Below the pieces are notes generated by a model that did no database searches, was not told where the DNA came from, and worked only from the letters and a program-made list of their open reading frames with translations. A DNA stretch of 43,630 nucleotides from Vallitaleaceae bacterium (lineage in GTDB: Bacteria > Bacillota > Clostridia > Lachnospirales > Vallitaleaceae). The DNA is taken from contig JANQFZ010000059.1 in the NCBI GenBank assembly GCA_028277605.1, positions 1 to 43,630 on the forward strand, given 5' to 3'. This document shows, one piece after another, positions 1 through 8,531 of this stretch (positions are counted from its first letter, which is position 1; each line of letters begins with the position of its first letter). Made by a program: the position numbers and the translations under genes.

Positions 1-224
1 CCTGTCTTTACTTTAATATCCATAATAGACTGTTTATCATCTTCATAATGCTTATCATGATAAGGATTTAAGTATACAATATCTGTAATTTTCTTATTAC
101 CTTGTAATCCGAGTATAGCATTAAGTAAGTGTATTAAGGCAAGTTTACTTTCTTTCGTATTTCCCCCGAATATTTGTTTGAATGCAAAATCAACTTTTGG
201 ATCCATCAAAGATTGTTTTCTCAT
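1..224 (-). CDS. Rpn-family PD-(D/E)XK nuclease/transposase, N-terminal part only
   Basis: This is the first 74 codons of a gene that continues beyond the left edge. It begins with ATG at 224, preceded by GAGGAA nine bases upstream. The visible protein carries the Rpn family opening DPKVDFAFKQIF and the first catalytic aspartate in SIMDIKVKTG. It differs from the complete copy at 12235-13227 at only four of the 74 residues (residues 20, 43, 44 and 56), so the two are recent duplicates. Rpn proteins are DNA endonucleases related to recombination-promoting YhgA proteins. Whether this copy is intact cannot be judged from the window. Confidence 0.85.
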   Translation of the reverse strand, partial: MRKQSLMDPKVDFAFKQIFGGNTKESKLALIHLLNAILGLQGNKKITDIVYLNPYHDKHYEDDKQSIMDIKVKT

Positions 225-267
225 GTATATAGTTCCTCTACTTATATTTTATCACATCTATAACTAT

Positions 268-297
268 ATTATATATAGAACTTATGTTCGGTGTCAA
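268..297 (-). promoter_or_regulatory. Promoter of the first Rpn gene
   Basis: On the minus strand TTGACA (297-292) and TATAAT (273-268) are separated by 18 bases and lie about 45 bases upstream of the ATG. The same element is conserved in the second module at 13271-13300. It points away from the CRISPR leader. Confidence 0.6.
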
Positions 298-567
298 CCT
301 ATAAAGTAAAGTAATTATTTTTTCTAAAAGCACAAAAAACAAGCTTCTTTTACTAAATTTATTAGATTAAAGTATAATACAGTTAAATATTTTTTCCAGC
401 CGATAAGATAACATTACTACTTTCAAAGCCAGTATATATAAGTGTTTAGAGGGGTTTTTGATAGGAATTTCAAAATACTCAAAAACGGTTGGAAAAAAAT
501 AATAAAACCCTTTAAATATCAGTGGTTATAAGGTATAATGAATTTTAAGAATGTTGATTTTGCTGGG
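298..567 (+). promoter_or_regulatory. CRISPR leader of array 1
   Basis: AT-rich non-coding stretch directly upstream of the first repeat, nearly identical to 13301-13571. TATAAT at 534-539 has a weak TTTAAA at 511-516 (17-base spacer), which would start transcription about 20 bases before the first repeat. A conserved imperfect inverted repeat pairs TTTAGAGGGGTTTT (445-458) with AAAACCCTTTAAA (504-516). Conservation in both modules and the degenerate repeats at the far end fix this as the leader side. Confidence 0.75.
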
Positions 568-970
568 GTAGAACTTTAACATATGATGTATTGAAATGCA
601 AGTTTGACCTACTCTACGATATCCAAGAGGTTATGTAGAACTTTAACATATGATGTATTGAAGTATTTCTGGAAACGTTCTAAAAGGTGTTAATAAAAGT
701 AGAACTTTAACATATGATGTATTGAAATCTAGGCTTGTATATGTCATGTTTTTTCTAAGCTCGTAGAACTTTAACATATGATGTATTGAAATTTATTTGC
801 TTCCTCCTATGCTTACTATTTTAGTGTTGTAGAACTTTAACATATGATGTATTGAAATTAAAGATTATGATAAACTAGTGGTTGAAGTGTCCTCGTAGAA
901 CTTTAATATATGATGTATTGAAATAATGCCTTCCCTAAATCTTTGCCCATAATAACCGTTGTAGAACTTT
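568..970 (+). CRISPR. CRISPR array 1: six full 30-nt repeats, truncated seventh
   Basis: Repeats start at 568, 635, 699, 763, 829 and 895, each 30 bases, beginning GTAGAACTTTAAC and ending GTATTGAAAT. Spacers are 37, 34, 34, 36, 36 and 36 bases and all differ. Repeat 2 has G for A at position 29 and repeat 6 has T for C at position 13. The terminal copy at 961 keeps only its first 10 bases. A 3' end of ATTGAAAT is usual for type I-B repeats, so that subtype is likely but not proven. No cas gene lies in the window. A strong terminator follows at 1044. Confidence 0.97.
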
Positions 971-1043
971 GAATGAGTATAATAGACTTTATATTCTATA
1001 GATTAATGAAAGATTTATAGGCTATAGGGTTTCACACATAAGC

Positions 1044-1078
1044 AATAGCTGTCAACTAGTTGGTAGCTATTGTTTTTT
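1044..1078 (+). terminator. Terminator after CRISPR array 1
   Basis: AATAGCT (1044-1050) pairs with AGCTATT (1065-1071) around an inner CAACTAGTTG palindrome, with GT/GT wobble between, followed by GTTTTTT. It closes the array transcript before the histidine-kinase gene. Confidence 0.85.
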
Positions 1079-1345
1079 AGTATAGATTTTTCTGTGGACT
1101 TCAATTATATAAATAACTGCACCGTAATCTTAGACTATTCTCTTGGTTGAATCCTTCATAACACTTGGTATCCTTCAATGAAATGAATCTTGTAGAGTAC
1201 CGTATCTGATGTACAATACCATCTTTTTATTTTAGTTAAAGGTCTGGCGTGTTTGTATTGATGACTATGTAATCCATCCTATCTTATATTTTTAGGTTTT
1301 TCAATGTGACTTTGTCACAAATTAACAACAAGAAAAAGGGGATAT
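1079..1345. other. Intergenic stretch with a small palindrome
   Basis: No convincing ORF is seen between the array terminator and the kinase promoter. The only structure noticed is GTGACTTTGTCAC at 1306-1318, a 5-3-5 palindrome about 28 bases upstream of the candidate -35, which could be a regulator site. Confidence 0.4.
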
Positions 1346-1375
1346 TTGTCGAATAATCACTATTTATGCTACAAT
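1346..1375 (+). promoter_or_regulatory. Candidate promoter of the YesM/YesN-like pair
   Basis: TTGTCG at 1346-1351 and TACAAT at 1370-1375 with an 18-base spacer. Transcription would start near 1382, leaving about 33 untranslated bases before ATG 1415, which carry the AAGGTGA ribosome binding site. Confidence 0.5.
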
Positions 1376-1414
1376 AGATTATGGATACATGTTATGAATG
1401 AGAAGGTGATTGAT

Positions 1415-3151
1415 ATGAATAAAATTTTGAAATACATAAGGAAATCGCTAAATAATATCAGTTTGAACCATAAGTTTACAACAATTATATTAATATCTAT
1501 TTTTATATGCGTAGCATTATCCTACGTATTTTCGTTATTTATCTTTGAAAAATATAATGATTTGCTCTATCAGAAGACCTCTCATATATTACAGATGTCA
1601 CTCATTAATATTGAAAATGATCTGAAGCAAATTGAGAAAGTAACAGATTCCATAATTGCTGATAGCGTTATACAAGAGCAACTACCTAATATTCAGACTC
1701 AAGAAACCAACATGCTTTACAGCGAGTCAATCGTCAATATTAATAGAGCACTTAATGAATACTATCCAGAAGATTATATTACTTCTATTGTCATCTATGC
1801 AGGAAATAAACGAATAAGCTGTGGATGGAATTATTTAGATGATAACGAAAGGATACTAGAGAAAGCAGTTGTACTTGCAAAAAAAGCACAGGGTAAAACC
1901 ATTTGGTTATCCAGCGGACGAAGTGATTCTAGTATTATATGTGCTAGAGATATTCGGCAAGTTGAAAATCTTACATTAGAAAAATTGGGGATACTTGTTC
2001 TTCATGTGGATTTAAAGCAGATTCTTGAAAAACAGTTAAAATATTATCAAAAACTTCCTTATAGTCCTTTGGTAAGTATTGTTTCAAAGAATGAAATTCT
2101 GTATACAAATCTCAGTTTTAAATTAGAATCGAAAAAAAACACATTGGATAAAGCTTATTACATTATGAAAAATGGTAAAGAAGAGTACTTTGTTACAGAT
2201 GTTCAGACCTCATTCTTACCATGGACCTATACAATGTATATACCATTTAACTCAATCAGTGGTTCAATCAATCATTGGAGAACAGCTATGATGATTGTTA
2301 TAGCGTTTGTTATGCTTCTATCGTTCTATCTAAGTGTCAAACTTGTATCTCAGATTATTAAGCATTTTGATACCCTTGTAGATAAAATGCAGGTATTTAA
2401 AAAAGGAGATTTTACAATTGATTGTACCTATGATTATACGAAACGTTATGATGAATTAGGATTTGTACATAGAAGTTTTGATGAGATGGTCAGTGAGATA
2501 AAACAACTCATAGATGATAATTATGTGAAACAACTACTCATAAAAGATGCTCATATTCAATCATTACAACAACAAATTAATCCCCATTTTTTATTTAACA
2601 TACTTCATACGGTCAATTGGATGGCTAAGGCTAATCAACAAACAGAAATATCTGTCATCATTGAAGCCGTTGGGAAAATGCTAAGATTTGCGTTAGATGA
2701 GAAAAATAACGTAGTTAGGATAGAAAAGGAATTAGAAAACATACATAATTATATTTTTATACAAAAGATGCGTTATAAAGAACGATTACATACTGAAATA
2801 GATATTTCTAAAACCTTATACAAACAAAAAATCCCTAAAATGTCCTTACAGGCTATTGTAGAAAACGTTATCAATCATGCTTTGGAAAATATGCTAGAGC
2901 CGTGTATCATTAGCATTAGAACACAAGAAATGGAGCACTCTTTTCAGTTAATTGTAGAAGATAATGGACCTGGAATTTCCGAGGATATGCTGGAAAAGCT
3001 AGAAAAAAAACAAGTTAAGCCCTCAGGTTTAGGAATTGGATTGATAAACATACATAAACGCATACAATTGTTGTTTTCTGATGAGTATGGTCTTAAACTT
3101 CATAATACAGGTCATGGGACAAAGGTTATCATCCTTTTACCCAAAGTATAG
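1415..3151 (+). CDS. YesM-family sensor histidine kinase
   Basis: Membrane sensor kinase of 578 residues. ATG 1415 is chosen because AAGGTGA (1403-1409) sits five bases upstream; an ATG at 1394 and a TTG at 1346 are in frame but lack this. The first membrane helix spans about residues 21-44, then an extracellular sensor region of about 240 residues, a second helix near 288-312, and a HAMP-like linker. The His_kinase motif QINPHFLFN places the phosphorylated histidine at 391. The ATPase domain shows IVENVINHALE, DNGPGIS and GLGIGLINIHKR. The regulator follows after a 59-base gap, so the two are likely co-transcribed. YesM-type kinases usually control neighbouring LplB/YtcP-type sugar transporters, as found here; the ligand is unknown. 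Confidence 0.93.
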   Translation: MNKILKYIRKSLNNISLNHKFTTIILISIFICVALSYVFSLFIFEKYNDLLYQKTSHILQMSLINIENDLKQIEKVTDSIIADSVIQEQLPNIQTQETNMLYSESIVNINRALNEYYPEDYITSIVIYAGNKRISCGWNYLDDNERILEKAVVLAKKAQGKTIWLSSGRSDSSIICARDIRQVENLTLEKLGILVLHVDLKQILEKQLKYYQKLPYSPLVSIVSKNEILYTNLSFKLESKKNTLDKAYYIMKNGKEEYFVTDVQTSFLPWTYTMYIPFNSISGSINHWRTAMMIVIAFVMLLSFYLSVKLVSQIIKHFDTLVDKMQVFKKGDFTIDCTYDYTKRYDELGFVHRSFDEMVSEIKQLIDDNYVKQLLIKDAHIQSLQQQINPHFLFNILHTVNWMAKANQQTEISVIIEAVGKMLRFALDEKNNVVRIEKELENIHNYIFIQKMRYKERLHTEIDISKTLYKQKIPKMSLQAIVENVINHALENMLEPCIISIRTQEMEHSFQLIVEDNGPGISEDMLEKLEKKQVKPSGLGIGLINIHKRIQLLFSDEYGLKLHNTGHGTKVIILLPKV

Positions 3152-3210
3152 ATTAAAAAACATCTATGGTGATCAGTACTATTTAATATTAATTTGCAAG
3201 GAGGATAATT

Positions 3211-4707
3211 ATGTATAAGCTTTTACTCATTGATGATGAGCGTATTGTTAGGGAAAGTATCAGTCAATTAATTCATTGGGAACAGTATGATATTAATCTC
3301 ATAGGTAGTTGTTCTAATGCTATAGAAGCACTCGAAATAGTAAAAGAAAACAGACCAGATATTATCATAACGGATATTAGAATGCCTGTAATAAACGGTA
3401 TAGATTTTATAAAAAACATAAGATCACAAGGCATAGATAGTGAATGTATCATCTTATCAGGTTATAACGAGTTTGAATTCGCAAAAAATGCTATGCAGGA
3501 GAATGTCAAACACTATATTTTAAAACCATGTAGTGAAAGAGAAATTGAAGATGCGCTGTTAAAAACCATTTCAGATATTAATTCTAAAAGAATAATGAAA
3601 AAGAAAATAGAAGCACAGCAGTTTGTACAACACATCTATTTGCAGCAATTTATTCATTTAGTCTTACAAAGAAAGGAACTCGATACAGAGATGGAACATG
3701 GGTTACGTGTATTGTTTTCTGAATATGACCAATTGTTTTGGATTAGTTTTCAGTGGGAAATTGATCTACAGAATCCCCAAGAGATATATCAGTGTTTCTT
3801 GGACTTTGCACAGGCTACATCAGCTACTTTAATTTCATCCGTTATGAAAATAAATACTACCTTAGGTTGTTTTTATTTTTCTTCAAAGCATGAATTACCT
3901 TTTAATCAATTAATGATTCTACAAAAACAACTTTATAAACATTTACATTATATGCCAGTACTTAATGAAACTAAAAAGTGTTGTCTAGACCAATTATATA
4001 GCTGGATTAAAGATATCTTTAATGATTCATCGGGTTACATGGTAATAACAGATAAGGGCATCAGCCAATGTGAAATAAAAGAAGCTTATAGCGATTTGGA
4101 TTTTGCAAGCATACAGGACAAAATGGTAAAAACTATTACTCAAGGTGATAGGCAAAGTATTCATTGTCAAGTACAGTCATTATTTTATACCTACGACAGA
4201 AATTTTGCTATGATGGTATGTACAAAATTATTGATTAAATATTCCTATGCTGGATTACTGGATAAAAATTATCTTACCACTATTTTGAATCAAGTCTATG
4301 CAATTAAAGAAATCCATGTTCTTATGAATACCCTTAGTGACGTTATGAGTAACTTGCATGTAGATGATAAGAATGAGAGTTTCGTAGACAAAATTATTAA
4401 GTATATTCATGAAAACTTAGAGGATTCCAATCTAACATTAAAGTGGTGTGCTAAAGAGCTGGTATTTTTGAATGAAGATTATATTAGTAGAGCTTTTACC
4501 AAACAAACAGGTGAAAATTTTAGTACCTATCTTAATCATATACGTATTGAACGAGCGAAAGTGTTAATAAGTCTTATGAGTGAAAACGATAAGATATATA
4601 CGGTTGCCGAAAAAATAGGTCTTGGTCATAATCCACAGTACTTTAGTAGACTTTTCAAAAAGAATACAGGATATACACCAAAGGAGTATAAGGAACTATA
4701 TAGTTAA
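3211..4707 (+). CDS. YesN-family response regulator, AraC-type DNA-binding domain
   Basis: Partner regulator of 498 residues. The receiver domain (about 1-120) has the acidic pair in LLIDDERIVRES, phospho-acceptor Asp55 in IITDIRMPVING, and the conserved Lys in YILKPCSE. A poorly conserved middle region of about 260 residues follows, then two AraC helix-turn-helix motifs in roughly the last 105 residues, the second containing NPQYFSRLFKKNTGYTPKEY. GGAGG stands eight bases before the ATG. It probably activates the transporter genes starting at 4928 in response to the kinase upstream. Confidence 0.93.
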   Translation: MYKLLLIDDERIVRESISQLIHWEQYDINLIGSCSNAIEALEIVKENRPDIIITDIRMPVINGIDFIKNIRSQGIDSECIILSGYNEFEFAKNAMQENVKHYILKPCSEREIEDALLKTISDINSKRIMKKKIEAQQFVQHIYLQQFIHLVLQRKELDTEMEHGLRVLFSEYDQLFWISFQWEIDLQNPQEIYQCFLDFAQATSATLISSVMKINTTLGCFYFSSKHELPFNQLMILQKQLYKHLHYMPVLNETKKCCLDQLYSWIKDIFNDSSGYMVITDKGISQCEIKEAYSDLDFASIQDKMVKTITQGDRQSIHCQVQSLFYTYDRNFAMMVCTKLLIKYSYAGLLDKNYLTTILNQVYAIKEIHVLMNTLSDVMSNLHVDDKNESFVDKIIKYIHENLEDSNLTLKWCAKELVFLNEDYISRAFTKQTGENFSTYLNHIRIERAKVLISLMSENDKIYTVAEKIGLGHNPQYFSRLFKKNTGYTPKEYKELYS

Positions 4708-4790
4708 ATGTCGGATTTGTATACAAAACACCTCACCTTTGTTTATTTATTTAATGAATTATTTTAGATATACTTTAGATAAGCAAAGAA

Positions 4791-4809
4791 AGAGGTGAAA
4801 ACAATGTGA
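4791..4809 (+). other. Shine-Dalgarno followed by start-stop (ATG-TGA)
   Basis: AGAGGTGA at 4791-4798 is followed five bases later by ATG (4804-4806) and at once by TGA. Such start-stop elements can hold a ribosome on an mRNA 5' region. It may be chance, or the remains of a start codon. It lies upstream of the candidate TATAAT at 4878. Confidence 0.25.
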
Positions 4810-4927
4810 AATATGTGTCTGTAATTTCATGGCATAGGTGCTGTTAGAAGTATTTTATCGCTGTAACGTTTTTGAGATATAATGCCGTTAATATGGAATG
4901 AAAATAATGTTAAAAACGGAGGATCGG

Positions 4928-6610
4928 ATGATGAAATATAGGAAAAGGTATTTAATCTTATTAGTATTAACCGTCATGGTACTATCAGCTTGTGGTGCAG
5001 CAGAAAGCACATCGGGAAAAAAGGCGGAAAAGAATGTAGAGAGTGTAGAAGATTCACAAGTCATGACACCACTTGGTAAATATCCAGAAAGAATAACCGT
5101 GGAAGTTGCAAAAATAATTGCAGCAAATCCCAACTTAGTAGATGGTCAAACCCCAGAAGATAATGTATTACTTGATTGGATCCGTAATGAATTAAATATT
5201 GATACAAAAATAGCTTGGCAATCGCAAGGAAGTGAGTATAACAATAAACTTTCTTTGAATGTAGCTGGAGGTGAGCTGCCAGATATGTTCGTTATTCCAG
5301 GCGAGAATTATCTTACATTTAGACAAATGGTGGATAACGATTTATTAGCAGACTTAACAGAAGCATACGAAAAATGTGCTGGAGACTATTTAAAAGACAC
5401 ATTTGAATCTTATAATGGTAAGAATCTAGAACCCTTAATCATTGATGGAAAACTTAGAGCAATTTCTACAGCTAGTCTAGGATATGGTCATAATATTCTA
5501 TGGTTACGTAAAGACTGGATGGATAAATTAGGGTTACAAGAGCCTAAAACAATTGACGATCTCAAACATATTATAAGAGAGTTTATAGATAAGGATCCAG
5601 GAAATAATGGTGCAGGAAATACGGTTGGGTTAGCTTTGGATGCGGTTAATCCTGTTGGAGGATATGCTAACAGACATGGTGCTGAACCCATATTTCATAG
5701 TGTTGAAGCCTATCCTAAGCAATGGATGAAAGATGAAAACGGAAAAGTATATTATGGCTCAACAACACTACAAGTCAAAGAAGGATTAGAAATTCTAAGG
5801 GATATGTATCAGGAAGGGTTAATTGATAAGCAATTCTTATCACGTCTTGGAAGTGGTGAAACTGAGGCAGTATTAAGTTCGGGTTTATCAGGAGCTTATT
5901 TTGGTCCATGGTGGGCAGTGCCAGGGGATGTGATTAATACTGATCCAGATGCAGAATTTATTGCTGTTAATGCCCCACTTGATGCGAATGGTAAATTCAA
6001 TCATCTCACGCCAGCACCTACAGGTGATTTGTTAGCTATTAATAAAAAATATGAACACCCAGAGGTATTGTTTAAGATTGTTAACTTAGAATTTGATATG
6101 TATAGAGGATTTAATGAAGAGGGTAATGCAGCTATACAACCATTGGTGGATAAGGGTATCAGTAGAATAGCATTATTCCCCACAGGTGATTTTAATGTTG
6201 ATTACTATGATGTTGTACCAAAATTAGGACATATTATTAAAGAGTATATTGATACTGGTAACTTAAATAGTGAAACTATATCCGAGTATGATAAAAGCCA
6301 AGCTGAGCGAGCAAAACAATTTGCAGATGGAGTGAATAAGGATATCAATCACTTTAAAGCGTACCATAGAAGATATATATCCTCTAATATACTAGATGCA
6401 CCAGAGAACCATCCAGTAGATGCAGCATATAATTATACAACAACTTCTTCTTCTTTGTTAAAACCAACCCTTGATAAGCTAGAGAATCAGATGTATTTAC
6501 AGATTATTATAGGAGAGAAACCATTGGATTATTTTGATGAGTTTGTTCAACAGTGGTATGAACTAGGAGGAGATGTCCTTACACAGGAAGTTGAAGAGAT
6601 ATTAAATTAG
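4928..6610 (+). CDS. Extracellular solute-binding lipoprotein (family 1, LipO-like)
   Basis: Sugar-binding lipoprotein of about 560 residues, long as is usual for partners of LplB/YtcP permeases. GGAGG at 4918-4922 supports ATG 4928 or 4931 rather than the ATG at 4898. A basic start and hydrophobic stretch lead to the lipobox LSAC with Cys22, after which the protein should be lipid-anchored outside the membrane. The body shows typical family-1 features such as LWLRKDWMDKLGLQEPKT. TATAAT at 4878-4883 (weak TTATCG at 4855) could be its promoter. A hairpin separates it from the permeases. The substrate, probably an oligosaccharide, cannot be told from sequence. Confidence 0.92.
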   Translation: MMKYRKRYLILLVLTVMVLSACGAAESTSGKKAEKNVESVEDSQVMTPLGKYPERITVEVAKIIAANPNLVDGQTPEDNVLLDWIRNELNIDTKIAWQSQGSEYNNKLSLNVAGGELPDMFVIPGENYLTFRQMVDNDLLADLTEAYEKCAGDYLKDTFESYNGKNLEPLIIDGKLRAISTASLGYGHNILWLRKDWMDKLGLQEPKTIDDLKHIIREFIDKDPGNNGAGNTVGLALDAVNPVGGYANRHGAEPIFHSVEAYPKQWMKDENGKVYYGSTTLQVKEGLEILRDMYQEGLIDKQFLSRLGSGETEAVLSSGLSGAYFGPWWAVPGDVINTDPDAEFIAVNAPLDANGKFNHLTPAPTGDLLAINKKYEHPEVLFKIVNLEFDMYRGFNEEGNAAIQPLVDKGISRIALFPTGDFNVDYYDVVPKLGHIIKEYIDTGNLNSETISEYDKSQAERAKQFADGVNKDINHFKAYHRRYISSNILDAPENHPVDAAYNYTTTSSSLLKPTLDKLENQMYLQIIIGEKPLDYFDEFVQQWYELGGDVLTQEVEEILN

Positions 6611-6633
6611 CCGAACTTGTTGTTATGAAGTGT

Positions 6634-6663
6634 TATCGCCTAGTTCGAGAAGGCTAGGCGATA
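6634..6663 (+). terminator. Intercistronic hairpin between binding protein and permease genes
   Basis: TATCGCCTAG (6634-6643) pairs perfectly with CTAGGCGATA (6654-6663) over a 10-base loop. No T run follows, so it is more likely an mRNA-stabilising or partial attenuation hairpin than a full terminator. Hairpins at this place often give excess binding protein over permease. Confidence 0.6.
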
Positions 6664-6684
6664 GAATTATAGGGGGAACCTATT

Positions 6685-7575
6685 TTGAAAAATAAGATAG
6701 AACAATTATATTATCATGCTATGTTATTTCCAGGGATGGTAGCACTCATTATTTTTAGTATCATTCCTATGGGTGGCATTATCATGGCTTTTCAAAACTA
6801 TCAACCTGCAAAAGGAATTTTACATTCAGAGTTTATAGGATTGGATAATTTTAAAAGAATTCTATTATTACCTGATTCAAAGCAAATACTGTATAATACA
6901 CTGATAATTGCTGTTGGCAAAATTGTATTAGGAATGATAGTTGCTGTTGTTTTTGCTCTTTTATTAAATGAATGTAGACTCCTTATGTATAAAAAAGTGG
7001 TACAAACCATTGTTTACTTGCCTCATTTTTTATCATGGGTCATATTAGCAGTTATGTTCAGTAATATTTTTTCATATACTGGAATTATCAATCAGATCGT
7101 TACTTTTTTTGGAGGAGAACCATGTATGTACCTAGTGAGTAATAAGTGGTTCCGATCCATTATGGTAGGTGGAGATGTCTGGAAGCATTTTGGCTATAAT
7201 GCTATTATTTATGTTGCAGCTATGACAAGTATAGATCCGACACTGTACGAAGCAGGTGAAATCGATGGTGCTAATCGATGGAAAAAAATTAAGCACATTA
7301 CATTACCAGGTATTTTACCTACTATAATATTAATGACAACACTTAACATGGGGAAAATATTGAATGCAGGCTTTGAGCAGATATTTAATATGTATAGTCC
7401 CTTGGTCTATCAAACCGGTGATATTATTGATACCTATGTTTACCGAGTTGGTTTAGTCAATTTGCAATATAGCTTCGGCACAGCAGTTGGTTTATTTAAA
7501 TCCATAATTAGCTTCATATTACTTGTGGTGGCGTATAAATTAGCTGCCAAATATTCAGATTATAGGATTTTTTAG
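6685..7575 (+). CDS. ABC transporter permease, LplB type
   Basis: Membrane permease of 296 residues with about six helices. The start is TTG, seven bases after AGGGGGA (6671-6677); no nearby ATG has such a site. The cytoplasmic EAA loop reads YEAGEIDGANRWKKIKHITL, the contact for the ATPase. It pairs with the YtcP-like permease 10 bases downstream. No ATPase gene is present in the window, as is common for this family, which usually relies on a shared MsmK-type ATPase elsewhere. Confidence 0.92.
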   Translation: MKNKIEQLYYHAMLFPGMVALIIFSIIPMGGIIMAFQNYQPAKGILHSEFIGLDNFKRILLLPDSKQILYNTLIIAVGKIVLGMIVAVVFALLLNECRLLMYKKVVQTIVYLPHFLSWVILAVMFSNIFSYTGIINQIVTFFGGEPCMYLVSNKWFRSIMVGGDVWKHFGYNAIIYVAAMTSIDPTLYEAGEIDGANRWKKIKHITLPGILPTIILMTTLNMGKILNAGFEQIFNMYSPLVYQTGDIIDTYVYRVGLVNLQYSFGTAVGLFKSIISFILLVVAYKLAAKYSDYRIF

Positions 7576-7585
7576 GGAGGAAAAA

Positions 7586-8467
7586 ATGAGAAAAAAAATA
7601 ACAGTAGCGGATATTATTATTGGTATCTTTCTTTTTTTATGCGCTTTTTCCTGTTTAATGCCTATCTTAAATACTATTGCCATCTCTTTTAGTGATAGAA
7701 CCAGTGCAGCATTAGGAAAAGTTTATTATTGGCCTGTTAATTTTAATTTATCAGCTTATAAGGCTATGTTCCATGAGAAGCAGTTTATCATATCGTTTTT
7801 TAACTCAATCTTTAGAGTCGTTCTAGGTGTATCTATCAATATGCTTCTGACAATATTGATGGCATACCCATTATCAAAAGATCCAAAAGTGTTTAAGCAT
7901 AAGAAAATCTATATGTGGATCATTATTGTTACGATGATGTTTAGTGGCGGTCTAGTACCTACTTTTTTGGTTGTTAAAAGTTTAGGATTAATGGATACGA
8001 TATGGGCATTAGTATTGCCAGGTGCTGTTCCAGTATTTAATGTCATTTTATTAATGAATTTCTTTAAAGGGGTTCCTAAATCATTGGAGGAAGCAGCAGC
8101 TGTAGATGGAGCTACTCCTTTGCAAATTTTATGGAAAATATTTGTCCCAATATCAAAACCAGCTTTAGCGACCATTGCTTTATTTGCCATAGTAGGACAC
8201 TGGAATGCATTTTTTGATGGGAAGATATATATTAATTCACCTTTAAAATTGCCATTGCAAACGTATATTCAATCACTAACTGTTGATTTGAATCCTGAAA
8301 GAATGGTGAATATGACTCCAGAGCAAATCGAACAGCAAATGGCTATGTCAAGTTTAACCTTTAATTCAGCTAAGGTCATTGTCTCTATGGTACCCATTTT
8401 AATTATTTATCCATTTATTCAAAAGTATTTTGTAAAAGGTATAGTTGTTGGAGCGGTAAAACAATGA
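7586..8467 (+). CDS. ABC transporter permease, YtcP type
   Basis: Second permease of 293 residues, starting at ATG after AGGGAGG. It has six predicted helices and an EAA loop around EEAAAVDGATPLQILWKI, and ends with the PFIQKYFVKGIVVGAVKQ-like tail typical of YtcP proteins. Together with the LplB-type subunit it should form the membrane channel for the substrate brought by the 4928-6610 lipoprotein. Confidence 0.93.
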   Translation: MRKKITVADIIIGIFLFLCAFSCLMPILNTIAISFSDRTSAALGKVYYWPVNFNLSAYKAMFHEKQFIISFFNSIFRVVLGVSINMLLTILMAYPLSKDPKVFKHKKIYMWIIIVTMMFSGGLVPTFLVVKSLGLMDTIWALVLPGAVPVFNVILLMNFFKGVPKSLEEAAAVDGATPLQILWKIFVPISKPALATIALFAIVGHWNAFFDGKIYINSPLKLPLQTYIQSLTVDLNPERMVNMTPEQIEQQMAMSSLTFNSAKVIVSMVPILIIYPFIQKYFVKGIVVGAVKQ

Positions 8468-8531
8468 TACTCTATCAAAAAAGAAGATAGGAATTTAATA
8501 GAGTGACTATTATGAAAGGAGAACCATTAGA

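Larger units (their letters stand above)
1..597 (+). repeat. Duplicated Rpn 5' end/CRISPR leader module, copy 1
   Basis: Positions 1-597 repeat at 13004-13601 in the same orientation with scattered substitutions and a net one-base difference. The shared block covers the start of the Rpn gene, its promoter, the CRISPR leader and the first repeat; similarity stops at the first spacer. The left end of the duplication lies outside the window. Confidence 0.93.
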
